Source: an uncultured Oscillospiraceae bacterium
GTDB taxonomy: Bacteria > Bacillota > Clostridia > Oscillospirales > Oscillospiraceae
DNA length: 13,864 bases
NCBI GenBank assembly: GCA_934622035.1
Contig: CAKTVG010000035.1
Location: forward strand, 1-13,864
Direction of reading: 5' to 3'
Part shown: piece by piece, positions 1 through 8,138 of the stretch
Numbering within the stretch: the first letter of the stretch is position 1
How the letters are laid out: every line of letters starts with the position of its first letter
Notes under the pieces: model-generated
The model's database searches: none
What the model saw: only the letters and a program-made list of their open reading frames with translations
What the model was told of the DNA's origin: nothing
Translations under genes and position numbers: made by a program

Positions 1-194
1 AGTGAATATCACGGCTTTGGCAATGAAACAGCCAATATTTTAATCTATTTTTTTGAACAAACCGTATTTTCTCCTGCAAAATCCAATCTATGGCAGCAAA
101 AATCCATGCAGATCCTTCCATTTTGGGCATCCCGCCACATTTTCCCCGCCGGAAGGGCCGGCGCTTTGTCTATTGCTTTCTTCCTACTTTCGGA
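1..194. other. Upstream region without a recognisable gene
   Basis: I see no gene here that I can support. The first 110 bases are richer in A and T than the rest of the window, as expected for intergenic DNA. The forward frame from base 1 stays open to a TGA at 196-198, but the peptide resembles nothing I know. It could be the tail of an upstream gene or chance. A short inverted repeat, TTGGC (17-21) and GCCAA (31-35), and a run of seven T at about 48-54 are present. They do not form a convincing terminator. Confidence 0.4.
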
Positions 195-223
195 TTGACA
201 GCGCCGCCGCCGGATGCTACAGT
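195..223 (+). promoter_or_regulatory. Candidate sigma-A-type promoter of pcp
   Basis: A perfect -35 hexamer TTGACA (195-200) is followed after exactly 17 bp by TACAGT (218-223), a 4/6 match to TATAAT. Transcription would begin near 230 and give a leader of about 35 nt before the pcp start codon. The assignment rests on sequence match only. Confidence 0.55.
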
Positions 224-263
224 GGTCTCAGGATCGCGCACCGATCCGGAAAGGAGACGCATT

Positions 264-890
264 ATGGATCATACCGAACCCTGCTGCCGGATCCTGCTCA
301 CCGGCTTTGACCCCTTCGGCGGCGAAGCGGTCAACCCCGCCTGGGAAGCCGTCTCCCGGCTCCCGGTTCAGCTCGGCAGCGTGCGGATCGACCGGCTTCA
401 GGTGCCGACCGTCTTCGGCCTTGCCGCGCAGCGCACGCTGGCATATGCCGAAGAAATCAAGCCGGATGCCGTCGTCTGCGTCGGACAGGCAGGCGGACGC
501 AGCGCCGTCACGCCGGAGCTGGTCGCCATCAATCTGCAATATGCCTCCATCGCGGACAATGCAGGAGACATGCCGCAGGACGTCCCCGTCGTACCCGGCG
601 CACCCGCCGCCTATTTTTCCACACTGCCCGTCCGGCGCATGACGCAGGCCATCGCCGCTGCCGGACTGCCCGGCGCCGTCTCCTACAGCGCGGGCAGCTT
701 TGTGTGCAACGACCTTCTGTACCGCGTTCTGCATCATTTCCACGGAACGCCGGTACGCGCCGCGTTTATCCATGTTCCCTATCTGCCGGAGCAGGCAAAG
801 CCCGGCGTCCCCTCCATGCCGCTGGAGGATATCATCCGTGCGCTGGAAGCCGCGCTCGGCGCGATCAGCAACAACACCCCCGGTCTGTGA
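264..890 (+). CDS. pcp: Pyroglutamyl-peptidase I (pyrrolidone-carboxylate peptidase)
   Basis: This cytosolic cysteine peptidase (family C15) removes N-terminal pyroglutamate from peptides. The product is 208 residues, the usual length of the family. The family signature TGFDPFGG is at residues 13-20. Glu85 in a TPELVAIN context, Cys148 in GSFVCND and His170 in FIHVPY sit where the catalytic Glu-Cys-His triad of characterised enzymes lies (Glu81, Cys144, His168 in Bacillus). I chose the ATG at 264 because AAAGGAG (250-256) lies at normal spacing before it and because the fold begins within ten residues of it. An upstream in-frame start at 90 would add 58 residues of unrelated, low-quality sequence. 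The gene appears monocistronic, with its own promoter and a terminator that overlaps its stop codon. Confidence 0.93.
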   Translation: MDHTEPCCRILLTGFDPFGGEAVNPAWEAVSRLPVQLGSVRIDRLQVPTVFGLAAQRTLAYAEEIKPDAVVCVGQAGGRSAVTPELVAINLQYASIADNAGDMPQDVPVVPGAPAAYFSTLPVRRMTQAIAAAGLPGAVSYSAGSFVCNDLLYRVLHHFHGTPVRAAFIHVPYLPEQAKPGVPSMPLEDIIRALEAALGAISNNTPGL

Positions 891-910
891 CCGAGGGTGT
901 TGTTGTTTTT
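870..910 (+). terminator. Intrinsic terminator of pcp, overlapping the stop codon
   Basis: A 15-bp stem (870-884 with 890-904, one mismatch) with a 5-nt loop is followed by GTTTTT (905-910). The TGA stop of pcp (888-890) lies in the loop and at the first base of the right arm, so the last codons of pcp form the left arm. On the minus strand the hairpin also lies just past the stop of the convergent gene, but no T-run follows it there. It probably works well only for pcp. Confidence 0.85.
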
Positions 911-915
911 GCGAA

Positions 916-2100
916 TCAATTCACCTTTGCTTTCGCCAACAGCATAGAGCTGACGAAAGCTGTGATTGGCACGGCAAGAATAACGCCGATGCTGCTGGCA
1001 ATGCCGCTGATCGTCTCGAGCGCCAGATAGGCCGAGCTGAGCAGCTGGTGGAAGGACAGGCCGAGGGAATACAGATAAATGATAAAGGTAAAGCTGCTGC
1101 CGAGGAAAGCAAGGATCAGCGTATTGGTCATCGTTCCGACCATGTCCCGGCCGATATTCATCCCGGAACGGAAGAGCTGACGGCGATTGAGTGAGGGATT
1201 GACCGCATGCACCTCGGACAGCGCCGAGGAAATGCTCATCGCCACGTCCATCACCGCGCCCAGCGTGCTGACAACGATGCCGCCGACCAGCAGCCCTCGC
1301 AGGCCGAGAGGCATTCCCTGCTGGCGCAGCTGCAGGAGCGGCTCGACATCCGCGCTGCGCATGCCGTCCACACGCGCGACGGACTGCGCAATCAGGCCGA
1401 AGAGGAGGGCAATGCCCATGCCGAGGATCGTGCCGAGCATGGCGCACAGCGATTTCCGGCTCACGCCGTCGAGGATCACAAAACAGACGATCGTTACATA
1501 GGAGCACACGAGAAACACCGTCAGAATGACCGGTGCGCCCTTCATCAGCAGAGGGATGAGCATCCAGAACAGACATGCCACCGTAAAAATCAGACCGAGG
1601 AGCGACTTTGCGCCGGTCTTTCCGCCGACAAGCACCGTCACCAGGAGGAATAGCCCGACGACCAGAAAGAACGCCGGCTCACGGTCATACTCGAAGACCG
1701 AGGCGCGCACCTCGCCGCTGCCGTAGGTGGAGATCAGCAGAACGACGCCCTCGCCCTCATTGACGCGCGCGCCGTAGAGCGGTGAGACGTAGTTATAAAC
1801 CTCCATCTCCTCGCCCTTGTACTGTCCGGATTTCACCAGAACCGTCAGGAGCTGTTCGCCGCGATAGGCATTGTCGGAGTTGGGGTCGCGCTCCGTCGTG
1901 TCCGAAAGGATCTCCAGAACCTTGCCTTTTTCATACTCCGCGTAGTCGTCGGCCCGGATTGTCTCCTCCGGCTCCGCCCGCGCCAGCAGACCCACCGCCA
2001 AAAACAGCACCGCCGACACCGCAAGAATCAGTGCGGACCAGCGATTGTCCCGCAGCCAGTGGCCGAACGTCCGCCTTTCGCGGACATTTCTATTTTTCAT
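916..2100 (-). CDS. YibE/F-family multi-pass membrane protein
   Basis: The 394-residue product matches the general plan of the YibE/F family (Pfam YibE_F), whose biochemical function is not established. A basic N-terminus precedes a first membrane helix at about 22-40. A hydrophilic segment of about 100 residues (43-142), probably outside the membrane, comes next. Several further helices follow from about 143 to the end, roughly eight in all. Conserved-looking stretches include the GGKTGAKSLLGL loop and the GAVMDVAMSISSAL and GRDMVGTMTNTL regions. The start is the ATG whose complement is CAT at 2098-2100. It is preceded on its strand by AGAGGAG at good spacing and lies downstream of a well-formed promoter. 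An upstream in-frame start at 2202 would lie before that promoter. It is transcribed towards pcp and divergently from the large surface-protein gene. Identification is from sequence character and recall of the family. Confidence 0.8.
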   Translation of the reverse strand: MKNRNVRERRTFGHWLRDNRWSALILAVSAVLFLAVGLLARAEPEETIRADDYAEYEKGKVLEILSDTTERDPNSDNAYRGEQLLTVLVKSGQYKGEEMEVYNYVSPLYGARVNEGEGVVLLISTYGSGEVRASVFEYDREPAFFLVVGLFLLVTVLVGGKTGAKSLLGLIFTVACLFWMLIPLLMKGAPVILTVFLVCSYVTIVCFVILDGVSRKSLCAMLGTILGMGIALLFGLIAQSVARVDGMRSADVEPLLQLRQQGMPLGLRGLLVGGIVVSTLGAVMDVAMSISSALSEVHAVNPSLNRRQLFRSGMNIGRDMVGTMTNTLILAFLGSSFTFIIYLYSLGLSFHQLLSSAYLALETISGIASSIGVILAVPITAFVSSMLLAKAKVN

Positions 2101-2142
2101 AGGAACATTCTCCTCTTGTGCAAATTGAAATAGGGCGAAATA

Positions 2143-2171
2143 AGCATACCAATTTGTACAGAGGAAGTCAA
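2143..2171 (-). promoter_or_regulatory. Candidate sigma-A-type promoter of the yibE/F gene
   Basis: Read on the minus strand, TTGACT (2171-2166) is followed after 17 bp by TATGCT (2148-2143). This gives 5/6 and 4/6 matches to the consensus hexamers. Transcription would start near 2136, about 36 nt before the ATG at 2100. A second TATAAT-like hexamer (2190-2185) lies upstream but has no matching -35. Confidence 0.55.
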
Positions 2172-2234
2172 GTGCCGAATTGTAATTATACAAAATACAC
2201 AAAATTGCACCTCTATTTTTTGCAAAAGCCCGCG

Positions 2235-2252
2235 GCGTTTTTACAAAAACGC
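2235..2252. repeat. 18-bp palindrome in the divergent intergenic region
   Basis: GCGTTTTT (2235-2242) and AAAAACGC (2245-2252) are perfect inverted copies separated by two bases. The palindrome lies about 22 bp upstream of the extended -10 of the 2360 gene and about 64 bp upstream of the -35 of the divergent gene. It could be an operator for a dimeric regulator of the surface-protein gene. No family of regulator is identifiable from the site. Confidence 0.4.
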
Positions 2253-2274
2253 ACTTTCATTTATTTCCTGCTTG

Positions 2275-2283
2275 TGGTAAAAT
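2275..2283 (+). promoter_or_regulatory. Candidate extended -10 promoter of the large surface-protein gene
   Basis: TGGTAAAAT is an extended -10 element (TG, one base, then TAAAAT, a 5/6 match). No good -35 is visible 17 bp upstream; TTTCAT at 2255-2260 matches poorly. Extended -10 promoters often tolerate this. Initiation near 2290 would give a leader of about 70 nt, ending in the strong ribosome binding site GAAGGAGG. Confidence 0.45.
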
Positions 2284-2359
2284 AGAGCTAACTATCGTAG
2301 GGTACTATCCCCATCCGGCGGACAGCGCTCCTGCGAGAATATTGAAGGAGGCATACTTC

Positions 2360-5300
2360 ATGAAAACAAGCGTGCACGGCAGACTCCTCGCTCTAGCGCT
2401 GGCACTGGTCATGGTTCTTTCCATGCTCCCCGTGACTGCGCTGGCAAGCGGCGAGGCTGCTACCTACACCAAGGTCACCAAAGCAGATGAGCTGACCACC
2501 GGCAGCTATGTGCTTCTGGTCTCCACCGGCTATGCGCCCGGCGCGCTGGACGGCGGCTGGCTCACCGCCGAACAGCCCACTGTCGACGGCGACACCATCA
2601 GCGTGGCCAGCGGCGCAAGCTACGTCTGGACGCTGACCTTCAACGGCAGCTCCGTCAAGCTGGCCGACGCCAACGGCACGACCGTCGCGCCGAAGGGCGG
2701 CAACACCAACGGCATCCAGTCCGGCAGCTACGACTGGGGCTTTGCCTTTGATGAAAAGACGGCCACTGCCCGCTTCACAGGCACCGGCAGCGACACCGTC
2801 ACTCTCGCAAGCAACAAGGGCTCTGCCAACAAATTCAGAGCATACAAGAACGCCACCATCAATGCAGGCTATCCCTGCGACTTCACCCTCTACAAGCTCG
2901 GCACCTCGACCAAGCGCGAGAGCGGCATCGTGACCGACCTGACCACGCTTCAGGACGGCGACAAGGTCGTTGTGTTCAACCCCGCCAAGGGCAAGGCGCT
3001 CTCCACGGAGTACTCCGGCTTCTATAACAAGGGCGTCGATGTCAAGCTCGAGAAAGGCAAGCTCACCGGCTACGGCAGCACCGAGCTGTGGACCCTCGGC
3101 ATTAACGAGGACGGAACCTACACCTTCTCCACCAGTGAAGGCAAGAAGCTCGCCATGGGCGCCAGCTTCTCCAGCATGCCGCTCGACGAGGTCAACCGCA
3201 CCTGGACCATCTCCGCAGCTGCCACCAAGGACTGCGTTTACATCAAGAACGTCGCCCGCGGCAACTATATCGAATGGTTCGACTCCAAGGGCAACTGGAG
3301 CTCCTACGGCTCCATCGGCAGCAACGAGGATCTGTTCGCACAGCAGATCTACTACGTCGCCGATGATACCACGCCCGGCGGCGGCGAGGAGCCCGTCACC
3401 GGCCCCGTTGCAGACGGCAACTATGTTCTCTATGTTCCCGCCTACAACGTCGTTCTTTCCAGCAACTATACCGGCAACTACAACAAGGGCGTCGAGATGA
3501 CCATCGACAATGCCGCGACCTCCGTTGAGGCGGCGCAGAGCGAGATCTGGACCGTCAAGAACAATGCGAACGGCACGATCACCATCTCCACCTCCGAGGG
3601 CAAGAAGCTCTCCATGGACACGCAGTACACCAGCATGCCCCTGGACAAGGCCAACGATACCTGGGAGCTGAAGGACGTCGGCAACGGCCTCTACTATGTC
3701 CATAATGTCGGCCGCGACGCCTACATCGAATGGTACAAGGACAAGAGCACCTTCTCCGCCTACTATAAGATCGCTTCCGGCAGCGAAGACCTGTTCCGCA
3801 TCCGCTTCGTTCCTGCAACCGTGAGCGCAGGCGGCGAAACCGGAAGCCTGCCCAAGGCCGGCGATGAGGTCGTCATCTATAACCAGAATGCACAGGCGGT
3901 TCTCGCCGCCCAGACCGACGGCGAAAGCCCCTCCATTGAAAAGGCGCTCGCCACCATCACAGACGGCAAGGCTCTGCCCGAAAACGGCGCGGTCGTCTTC
4001 ACCGTTGAGAGAAACGGCGACTACTACCGCTTCAAGAACGAGACCTACGGCTACCTCTGCTCCAACGGCACGGGCAACAACGCCTTCTATTCCCTCACTG
4101 CCAGCGAAGACGCTGACTGGCTGGTCCGCACCTGCTCCGGCGGCGTCGGCGGCTACGAGATGGAAAGCCGTACCGCAAAGTACAACGGCCAGTATTCCCA
4201 GTGGCTGGAATACTACTCCGATTCCTTCAAGACCTACAGCATGTACAATGTCACGGATTACACCATCTACTCCTTTAACTTCTATCCCGTCGCAGAGAAT
4301 GTGAATCTCAACGGCGGCATTGTCAACATGCCCGTCGTCAACTTCGGCACGCTCTACGACGCCTACATCGGCCAGGACTACACCTTCTCCTTCACCGTCA
4401 GCGCCGTCTTCGGCGTGCAGGGTGCACTGACCGTCACGGTCAACGGCGAGAGCTATGTTCCTGCCGAGAAGGATGGCACCTACACCGTCACCGTTCCCGC
4501 CGCAAAGCTCACCGGCAAGACCACGCTTGCCATCTCCGTCACCGGCAAGGACACCAAGGGCATCGCCATCAACGGCACTGCCTCCGTCGCCGTGAAGGAC
4601 GAGCCCGTTATTTCCAACCTCACTCCGGCTGCCAATTCGCAGACGAAGGACGTCAAGCGCCCTGTGATCTCCGCCGACATCGTCAACGCCGGTGAGAATC
4701 CCACCGTGAAGATGACCGTCAACGGCGAAGAGGTCAAGGCCACTCTTAAGAACGGCAAGCTCTCCTACACCCCCGCGGCGGACATGGTCGACGGCAGAGT
4801 GACCGTCGTCGTCACCGTCACCCGCAAGGACGGCAAGAGCGCAACCGCCACCTGGAGCTTCACCGTCGGCGAGTCGCAGTTCCGCCTCTACTTCGGCCAG
4901 CTCCATGGCCACACTCAGTATTCCGACGGTTCCGGCTCTCTGACCTCCGCTCTGGAATACATCAAGAACATTCCCGCAAGCTCGAACGTGCAGTTCGTCG
5001 CTTTCACCGACCACTCCAACTATTTCGACAGCTCCTCCAACCCGAACGAGGAGGGCGCCCTGTATGACACCAGTCTGGTGCACGATTCCGATGCAAACCA
5101 CAGCTGGAAGACCTACAAGGACACCATCGCCGAATTCAACGCGCAGAACAGCGACATCATCGCCATCGGCGGCTTCGAAATGACCTGGTCCGGCGGCCCC
5201 GGCCACATCAACACCTTCAACACCCCCGGTGTTGTCTCCCGTAACAACAAGACCCTCAACAACAAGACCAGCGACGCAGGCATGAAGGCATACTACTCCC

Positions 5301-8062
5301 TGCTGAGCCAGGCCGAGGGCGTGGACTCCATCAGCCAGTTCAACCATCCGGGCAAGACCTTCGGCAACTTTGTGGACTTCTCCTACTGGGATGCCGTGAT
5401 CGACACCCGCATGTACCTGGTTGAAGTCGGCAACGGCGAAGGCCAGATCGGCGCAGGCGGCTACTATCCCAGCTATGAGCAGTACATCATGGCGCTGGAT
5501 AAGGGCTGGCACGTCGCTCCGTCCAACAACCAGGATAACCACAAGGGCCGCTGGGGCAACGCCAACGACGCCCGCGACGTCATCCTGACCGACGACTTCT
5601 CCGAGGAAGGCATCTATAACGCCATCCGCGCCCGCCGTGTCTACGCGACGGAGGACAAGAACCTTGAGATCACCTACACCGTCAACGATCAGATGATGGG
5701 CAGCACAATCGCAACGGTTCCCGAGAAGCTGAACATCAACGTCACCGTCTACGATCCGGACAAATCCGACAGCATCACCAAGGTTGAGGTCGTCGTCAAC
5801 TCCGGCAAGACCGCTTACACCTGGGACAATGCCGCAGAGCTTGCCTCCGGCAGTCTGAGCTGCACGCTCGATCCCGACTACACCTACTATTTCATCCGCG
5901 TGACGCAGGGCGACGGCGACCTCGCCGTGACCGCTCCTGTCTGGGTCGGTGAAACCCTCAAGCTCGGCGTTACCAGCTTCGAGAGCGAGACCGCAACGCC
6001 TGTCACCAACGAGGCGCTCAATCTGACGACCACCCTCTTCAACAGCGAGGCAAAGGACGCCACCGTCACCTCCATCACCTACAAGACCGGCGATACCGTT
6101 CTTGTCAAGAAGACCGCCGCCGACCTGACCGCCGAGCAGAAGACCGTCAAGGCGAGCAGCACGCTGGCCCTCACCTTCCCTGTCACCTTCACCACCGCGA
6201 AGGTCTACACCGTGACCGCGGTCGTTGAAATGGAGCAGGACGGCAAGCAGTACACCTTCTCCAAGGAGCTGGAGCTTGACGTTCTGGATGCGGACGAGCT
6301 TGTCTACGTCGGCATCGACGCCTCTCACCACAACGAGTACGTCTCCGGCAACTACAAGGATTCCATGGGCAACTTCGGCACGCTGGCCGCGCAGTACTCC
6401 ATCCGCACCGTGCAGCTCAACACCAGCGAGGAGCTGATCGCTGCATGCAGCAACCCGAAGTTCAAGATGCTGATTCTCACCGCTCCGTCCCGCCGTCTGC
6501 AAATCAACGGTGCCGGCGCCTCCGATGTCTACTCCGAGGCAGAGCTTGCGGCCATCAAGGCCTTCAACGCCAACGGCGGTACCGTCGTTCTGGCCGGCTG
6601 GTCCGACTACTATGAGAATTACGACTACGTGCCGCAGGGCACGCCGCACATGTCCGCTACGCAGAACTCCGTCCTGGAAGCCCTCGGCTCCAGCATCCGC
6701 ATCAACGACGACGCCACCAATGACGATGTGCTCAACGGCGGCCAGACGCAGCGCCTGTACTTCAGCAGCTACAACTTCGACAGCTTCCTGATGGACCGCG
6801 TGGAATTTGACGAAGAGCATCCGAACGACGTCATGTACACCGAGCGCTACAGCCACTACGGCGGCGCCTCCATCTACCTCGTCGATGGCAACGGCGAGCC
6901 CACCGGCAGCGTGCCCTCCACTGTCACGCCGGTCGTTTACGGCCACGCAAGCACCTACACCAAGGACAGCGACGGCGACGGCATGGTCAGACAGAAGTAC
7001 ACCTTCCAGCCCGGCGACGACCGCGTGCTCGTCACCGCAACCGAAAAGCTTGACGGCAAGGGCCTGATCGTCGTTTCCGGCGCAGCCTTCATGTCCAACT
7101 TCGAGGTGCAGTATCAGGCTTCTGATAACGGCGCCGAGAAGAACTACTCCAACTACAAGATCTGCGAAAATCTGCTCAAGACGATCAACGAGATCAAGAT
7201 CACCCCGATCGGCACCGTCAACAAGCAGACCGAGCAGGGCTACAAGTACACCATCGAGGGCATCGTCACCGCCAACGCCTCCGGCTATGACAAGGACACC
7301 GCATTCTTCGACTGCACCTACGTGCAGGACGAGACGGGCGGCATCAACGTCTTCCCGGTCGCCGGCGACTACAAGATCGGCGATAAGGTCCGCATCACCG
7401 GCGTGACCGCCTTCTACCAGGGTGAGATTGAGCTTCAGGTCTCCTCCATCGAGAAGATCGGCGAGGGCTTCACCGTCACTCCGAGAGAGGTCACTGCAAA
7501 GCAGGTCAACGACGGCTCCGTCCTCGGTGAGCTGATCAAGATCAAGGGTGTTGTCACCCGCATCGAATACGCCGACGGTCTGGTGCAGACCATCCTCGTC
7601 CGCGACGCCAACGGCGACGTGACCCGCGTCTTCATCGACGGCTATATCACCACGCAGGACGAGGTCAAGAACCTCAAGATCGGCTGCGAGGTCGAGGCCA
7701 CCGGCCTTTCCTCCTACGACAACACCTTCGTTCTCAACGACGGCACGGCCTTCTATCCGCGCATTCGTATCCGCAACCGTGCAGATGTCGTCTGCGGCAA
7801 GGTTGTCGAGGATCACGAGCACAAGTTCGGCGCATGGGTCGTCGTCAAGGAAGCCACCGCAACCGAGGACGGCCTGAAGGAGCGCGTCTGCGCCTGCGGC
7901 GAAAAGGAGACCATGGTCATCCCCGCCACCGGCAAGACCCCCGCGACCGGCGATAACAGCAACATCACCACCTGGATCATCATCATGGCAGTCGCCGTTG
8001 TCGGCGTCGCTGCCGCCCTGATCATCGTCCTCGTGCTCAAAAAGCGCAAGGAAAAGAAATAA
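2360..8062 (+). CDS. Giant wall-anchored multi-domain protein with PHP-type (CehA/McbA-like) metallohydrolase domain
   Basis: The 1900-residue product is secreted and probably sorted to the cell wall. A signal peptide (1-29, ending in ALA) leads into an N-terminal beta-rich module (about 33-185), two clearly related modules (199-333, 352-484), a more diverged one (about 497-644) and Ig-like segments (645-837). A PHP/CehA-McbA-type metal-dependent hydrolase follows at about 841-1100. Its likely metal or catalytic residues are His849 and His851 (HGH), Asp856, Asp884/His885 (TDH), Glu940, His949, His996, Glu1022, Asp1059 and His1061. After Ig-like linkers come an amidotransferase-like alpha/beta segment (about 1316-1610) and two OB-fold-like segments (about 1615-1815) reminiscent of those in secreted nucleases. 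A short CACG-containing module (1820-1858) precedes TPATGD (1860-1865), a membrane helix (1872-1893) and the basic tail KKRKEKK. The ATG at 2360 follows GGAGG at good spacing and starts the signal peptide; a TTG at 2342 is less likely. Phosphoester or nucleotide hydrolysis outside the cell is inference, and the substrate is unknown. Confidence 0.85.
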   Translation: MKTSVHGRLLALALALVMVLSMLPVTALASGEAATYTKVTKADELTTGSYVLLVSTGYAPGALDGGWLTAEQPTVDGDTISVASGASYVWTLTFNGSSVKLADANGTTVAPKGGNTNGIQSGSYDWGFAFDEKTATARFTGTGSDTVTLASNKGSANKFRAYKNATINAGYPCDFTLYKLGTSTKRESGIVTDLTTLQDGDKVVVFNPAKGKALSTEYSGFYNKGVDVKLEKGKLTGYGSTELWTLGINEDGTYTFSTSEGKKLAMGASFSSMPLDEVNRTWTISAAATKDCVYIKNVARGNYIEWFDSKGNWSSYGSIGSNEDLFAQQIYYVADDTTPGGGEEPVTGPVADGNYVLYVPAYNVVLSSNYTGNYNKGVEMTIDNAATSVEAAQSEIWTVKNNANGTITISTSEGKKLSMDTQYTSMPLDKANDTWELKDVGNGLYYVHNVGRDAYIEWYKDKSTFSAYYKIASGSEDLFRIRFVPATVSAGGETGSLPKAGDEVVIYNQNAQAVLAAQTDGESPSIEKALATITDGKALPENGAVVFTVERNGDYYRFKNETYGYLCSNGTGNNAFYSLTASEDADWLVRTCSGGVGGYEMESRTAKYNGQYSQWLEYYSDSFKTYSMYNVTDYTIYSFNFYPVAENVNLNGGIVNMPVVNFGTLYDAYIGQDYTFSFTVSAVFGVQGALTVTVNGESYVPAEKDGTYTVTVPAAKLTGKTTLAISVTGKDTKGIAINGTASVAVKDEPVISNLTPAANSQTKDVKRPVISADIVNAGENPTVKMTVNGEEVKATLKNGKLSYTPAADMVDGRVTVVVTVTRKDGKSATATWSFTVGESQFRLYFGQLHGHTQYSDGSGSLTSALEYIKNIPASSNVQFVAFTDHSNYFDSSSNPNEEGALYDTSLVHDSDANHSWKTYKDTIAEFNAQNSDIIAIGGFEMTWSGGPGHINTFNTPGVVSRNNKTLNNKTSDAGMKAYYSLLSQAEGVDSISQFNHPGKTFGNFVDFSYWDAVIDTRMYLVEVGNGEGQIGAGGYYPSYEQYIMALDKGWHVAPSNNQDNHKGRWGNANDARDVILTDDFSEEGIYNAIRARRVYATEDKNLEITYTVNDQMMGSTIATVPEKLNINVTVYDPDKSDSITKVEVVVNSGKTAYTWDNAAELASGSLSCTLDPDYTYYFIRVTQGDGDLAVTAPVWVGETLKLGVTSFESETATPVTNEALNLTTTLFNSEAKDATVTSITYKTGDTVLVKKTAADLTAEQKTVKASSTLALTFPVTFTTAKVYTVTAVVEMEQDGKQYTFSKELELDVLDADELVYVGIDASHHNEYVSGNYKDSMGNFGTLAAQYSIRTVQLNTSEELIAACSNPKFKMLILTAPSRRLQINGAGASDVYSEAELAAIKAFNANGGTVVLAGWSDYYENYDYVPQGTPHMSATQNSVLEALGSSIRINDDATNDDVLNGGQTQRLYFSSYNFDSFLMDRVEFDEEHPNDVMYTERYSHYGGASIYLVDGNGEPTGSVPSTVTPVVYGHASTYTKDSDGDGMVRQKYTFQPGDDRVLVTATEKLDGKGLIVVSGAAFMSNFEVQYQASDNGAEKNYSNYKICENLLKTINEIKITPIGTVNKQTEQGYKYTIEGIVTANASGYDKDTAFFDCTYVQDETGGINVFPVAGDYKIGDKVRITGVTAFYQGEIELQVSSIEKIGEGFTVTPREVTAKQVNDGSVLGELIKIKGVVTRIEYADGLVQTILVRDANGDVTRVFIDGYITTQDEVKNLKIGCEVEATGLSSYDNTFVLNDGTAFYPRIRIRNRADVVCGKVVEDHEHKFGAWVVVKEATATEDGLKERVCACGEKETMVIPATGKTPATGDNSNITTWIIIMAVAVVGVAAALIIVLVLKKRKEKK
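2954..3811 (+). repeat. Two tandem related protein modules within the surface protein
   Basis: Codons 199-333 and 352-484 encode two diverged copies of one module of about 135 residues. Shared landmarks, in the same order, are DGD/DGN, YNKGV, SEGKKL, SMPLD, TW, YIEW and EDLF. The DNA copies also share short identical stretches around GGCAAGAAGCTC. The copies have diverged enough that recent unequal crossing-over is unlikely. The modules look like beta-rich binding domains; their ligand is not evident. Confidence 0.85.
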
Positions 8063-8079
8063 CCTATAAACCCGCAAAG

Positions 8080-8108
8080 CCCGGCATGGAAAACCATGCC
8101 GGGTTTTT
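8080..8108 (+). terminator. Intrinsic terminator of the surface-protein gene
   Basis: A perfect 10-bp stem, CCCGGCATGG (8080-8089) with CCATGCCGGG (8094-8103), closes a four-A loop and is followed at once by TTTTT (8104-8108). It begins 17 bp after the stop codon and isolates the surface-protein gene from the nrd operon. Confidence 0.92.
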
Positions 8109-8138
8109 CGTCATTTCTCCGAAAATGCGCCTGGGCAG

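Noticed and set aside
90..263. A longer pcp product starting at the upstream ATG at 90
   Set aside because: It would add 58 residues absent from the peptidase family and would include the predicted promoter. The ATG at 264 has a good ribosome binding site and gives the normal family length.
2101..2202. A longer yibE/F product starting at 2202
   Set aside because: The start would lie upstream of the minus-strand promoter and lacks a ribosome binding site, whereas the ATG at 2100 has AGAGGAG before it.
2393..8077. An antisense open frame of about 1894 codons covering the whole surface-protein gene
   Set aside because: It is exactly codon-aligned with the sense gene, so it is open only because the sense gene avoids TTA, CTA and TCA. 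Its product is a monotonous Asp/Gly/Val/Leu-rich sequence with no domain signs, while the sense product has a signal peptide, recognisable domains and a sorting signal.
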